Of a stretch of DNA of 5,614 bases, positions 5,158-5,614 are shown one piece after another. The notes under the pieces are model-generated. The model worked only from the letters and a program-made list of their open reading frames with translations. It did not search any database and had not been told where the DNA came from. The position numbers were made by a program, and so were the translations under genes. Position 1 is the stretch's first letter. Every line of letters begins with the position of its first letter. Source of the stretch: Thermoflexales bacterium (GTDB taxonomy: Bacteria > Chloroflexota > Anaerolineae > Fen-1058); the NCBI GenBank assembly GCA_030834835.1, contig JAUQXD010000207.1:1-5614 (forward strand), read 5' to 3'.

Positions 5158-5272
5158 GTCACTCCCTCCTGAATTGAAATACAACATCGATTGGATCGTT
5201 AGATGCGAATTCGACTAGAAGGATTCCGGCCCGTTTGGGTAGTGGGCGGGTAGTGGCGCACCCGATCGGGCA
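5158..5272. other. Intergenic spacer between the haem-binding and cytochrome genes
   Basis: This 115-bp gap carries the cytochrome ribosome site (AGGAGGGAG, just before ATG 5157). It also has a perfect 10-bp palindrome CCCGATCGGG (5261-5270) right after the Haem_bd stop, and a short direct repeat of CACTACCC on the minus strand (around 5239-5256). I find neither a convincing promoter nor a T-tailed terminator, so cotranscription of the two haem genes is possible but not shown. Confidence 0.45.
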
Positions 5273-5614
5273 TCAGCGGCCCGACGCGTGCAGTCCGTCG
5301 ATCAACTGCTGCTTTTCCGCCGCGCTCAACGCGGCGCCGGGATGCAACGGCAAGTAATTGCCGGGCGGCATCTCACCCTGTTGAATCTGCTCGATGGCCT
5401 CGTCCATATCGCCGCCTTCGCGCTCGCCGCCGGCCACACCCCACTCCGAAAAATTCAAGTTCCGCCGGCCGCGAAAGACATCCAGCACCACCAACCACGA
5501 CGGCGGCGCAATGCGGCTGTACCACGGCCACACGGTCTCGTTGCTATGACAGTCGAAGCAGGCGCGCTGTGCCAACGCGCGCGTCTGTGGACTGTCCCAG
5601 TTCGGCTCGGCTAC
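5273..5614 (-). CDS. Haem-binding domain protein (Haem_bd family), 5'-truncated by the window edge
   Basis: The last 113 residues are visible; the start lies beyond the right edge. The frame is open to the edge, reading AEPNWDSPQTRALAQRACFDCHSNETVWPWY, so an internal TTG at 5575 is not a real start. CFDCH is a CxxCH haem c attachment site, followed by SNETVWPWYSRIAPPSWLV and then LNFSEW, the signature of the Haem_bd family of small monohaem proteins. The later MPPGNYLPLHP stretch carries the conserved Met-Pro-Pro, whose Met is a candidate sixth ligand to the haem iron. Family members are normally exported with an N-terminal signal or anchor, which would be in the missing part. The next gene on the same strand is the heptahaem cytochrome, so the two may pass electrons to each other; this is inference from adjacency. 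Function beyond haem binding is not established. Confidence 0.9.
   Translation of the reverse strand, partial: VAEPNWDSPQTRALAQRACFDCHSNETVWPWYSRIAPPSWLVVLDVFRGRRNLNFSEWGVAGGEREGGDMDEAIEQIQQGEMPPGNYLPLHPGAALSAAEKQQLIDGLHASGR

Noticed and set aside
5261..5270. The palindrome CCCGATCGGG as a terminator of the Haem_bd gene
   Set aside because: The arms are only 5 bp with no loop and no T tract follows, so it cannot be a typical intrinsic terminator.
1..5614. CRISPR arrays, tRNA or rRNA genes, insertion sequences
   Set aside because: No regularly spaced repeats, tRNA-like cloverleaf, rRNA signature, transposase motif or terminal inverted repeats with target duplication were seen on either strand.

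Overview
The window looks like a chromosomal segment from a GC-rich environmental bacterium, and every credible gene is on the minus strand. A Chloroflexota (Anaerolineae-like) origin is suggested by the secreted multiheme cytochrome. It ends in a beta-sandwich domain followed by the terminal motif VYLPLVLK, a tail I associate with exported proteins of that phylum. This is inference from memory, not a database match.

Read in the direction of transcription (right to left), the layout is as follows. (1) 5614-5273: the 3' part of a haem-binding (Haem_bd family) protein that enters from the right edge. (2) 5157-3517: a secreted seven-haem c-type cytochrome, closed by a clear intrinsic terminator at 3500-3461. 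(3) A consensus sigma70 promoter (TTGACA-17-TATAAT, 3437-3409) overlaps a near-match to the operator of the NADH/NAD+ sensor Rex. (4) From this promoter a compact three-gene unit is probably transcribed: a type II NADH dehydrogenase-like flavoprotein (3320-2019); a small heavy-metal-associated (HMA) domain protein whose frame is interrupted by one TGA and followed by a bacterial SECIS-like hairpin, so probably a selenoprotein (2013-1705); and a 31-residue single-pass membrane peptide (1692-1597). (5) About 150 bases of hairpin-rich non-coding DNA (1439-1587). (6) A DUF1992 / DnaJC28-domain protein (1362-925). (7) A short heptamer-repeat spacer. (8) The 5' part of a STAND/AAA-type ATPase (801-1) that leaves by the left edge.

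The most interesting item is the three-gene unit. The TGA falls at the metal-binding loop of the HMA domain, where the family normally has its second cysteine. The same frame then continues with a typical HMA helix and strand pattern. A hairpin with a G-first apical loop lies 23 nt downstream of the TGA, within the accepted bacterial SECIS range. A conventional gene caller would split or lose this gene and would miss the membrane peptide. Together with the Rex-like control site, this suggests a redox-regulated flavoprotein / selenol-metal-binding / membrane-peptide module whose function is unknown. The two haem proteins on the right form a separate electron-transfer unit.
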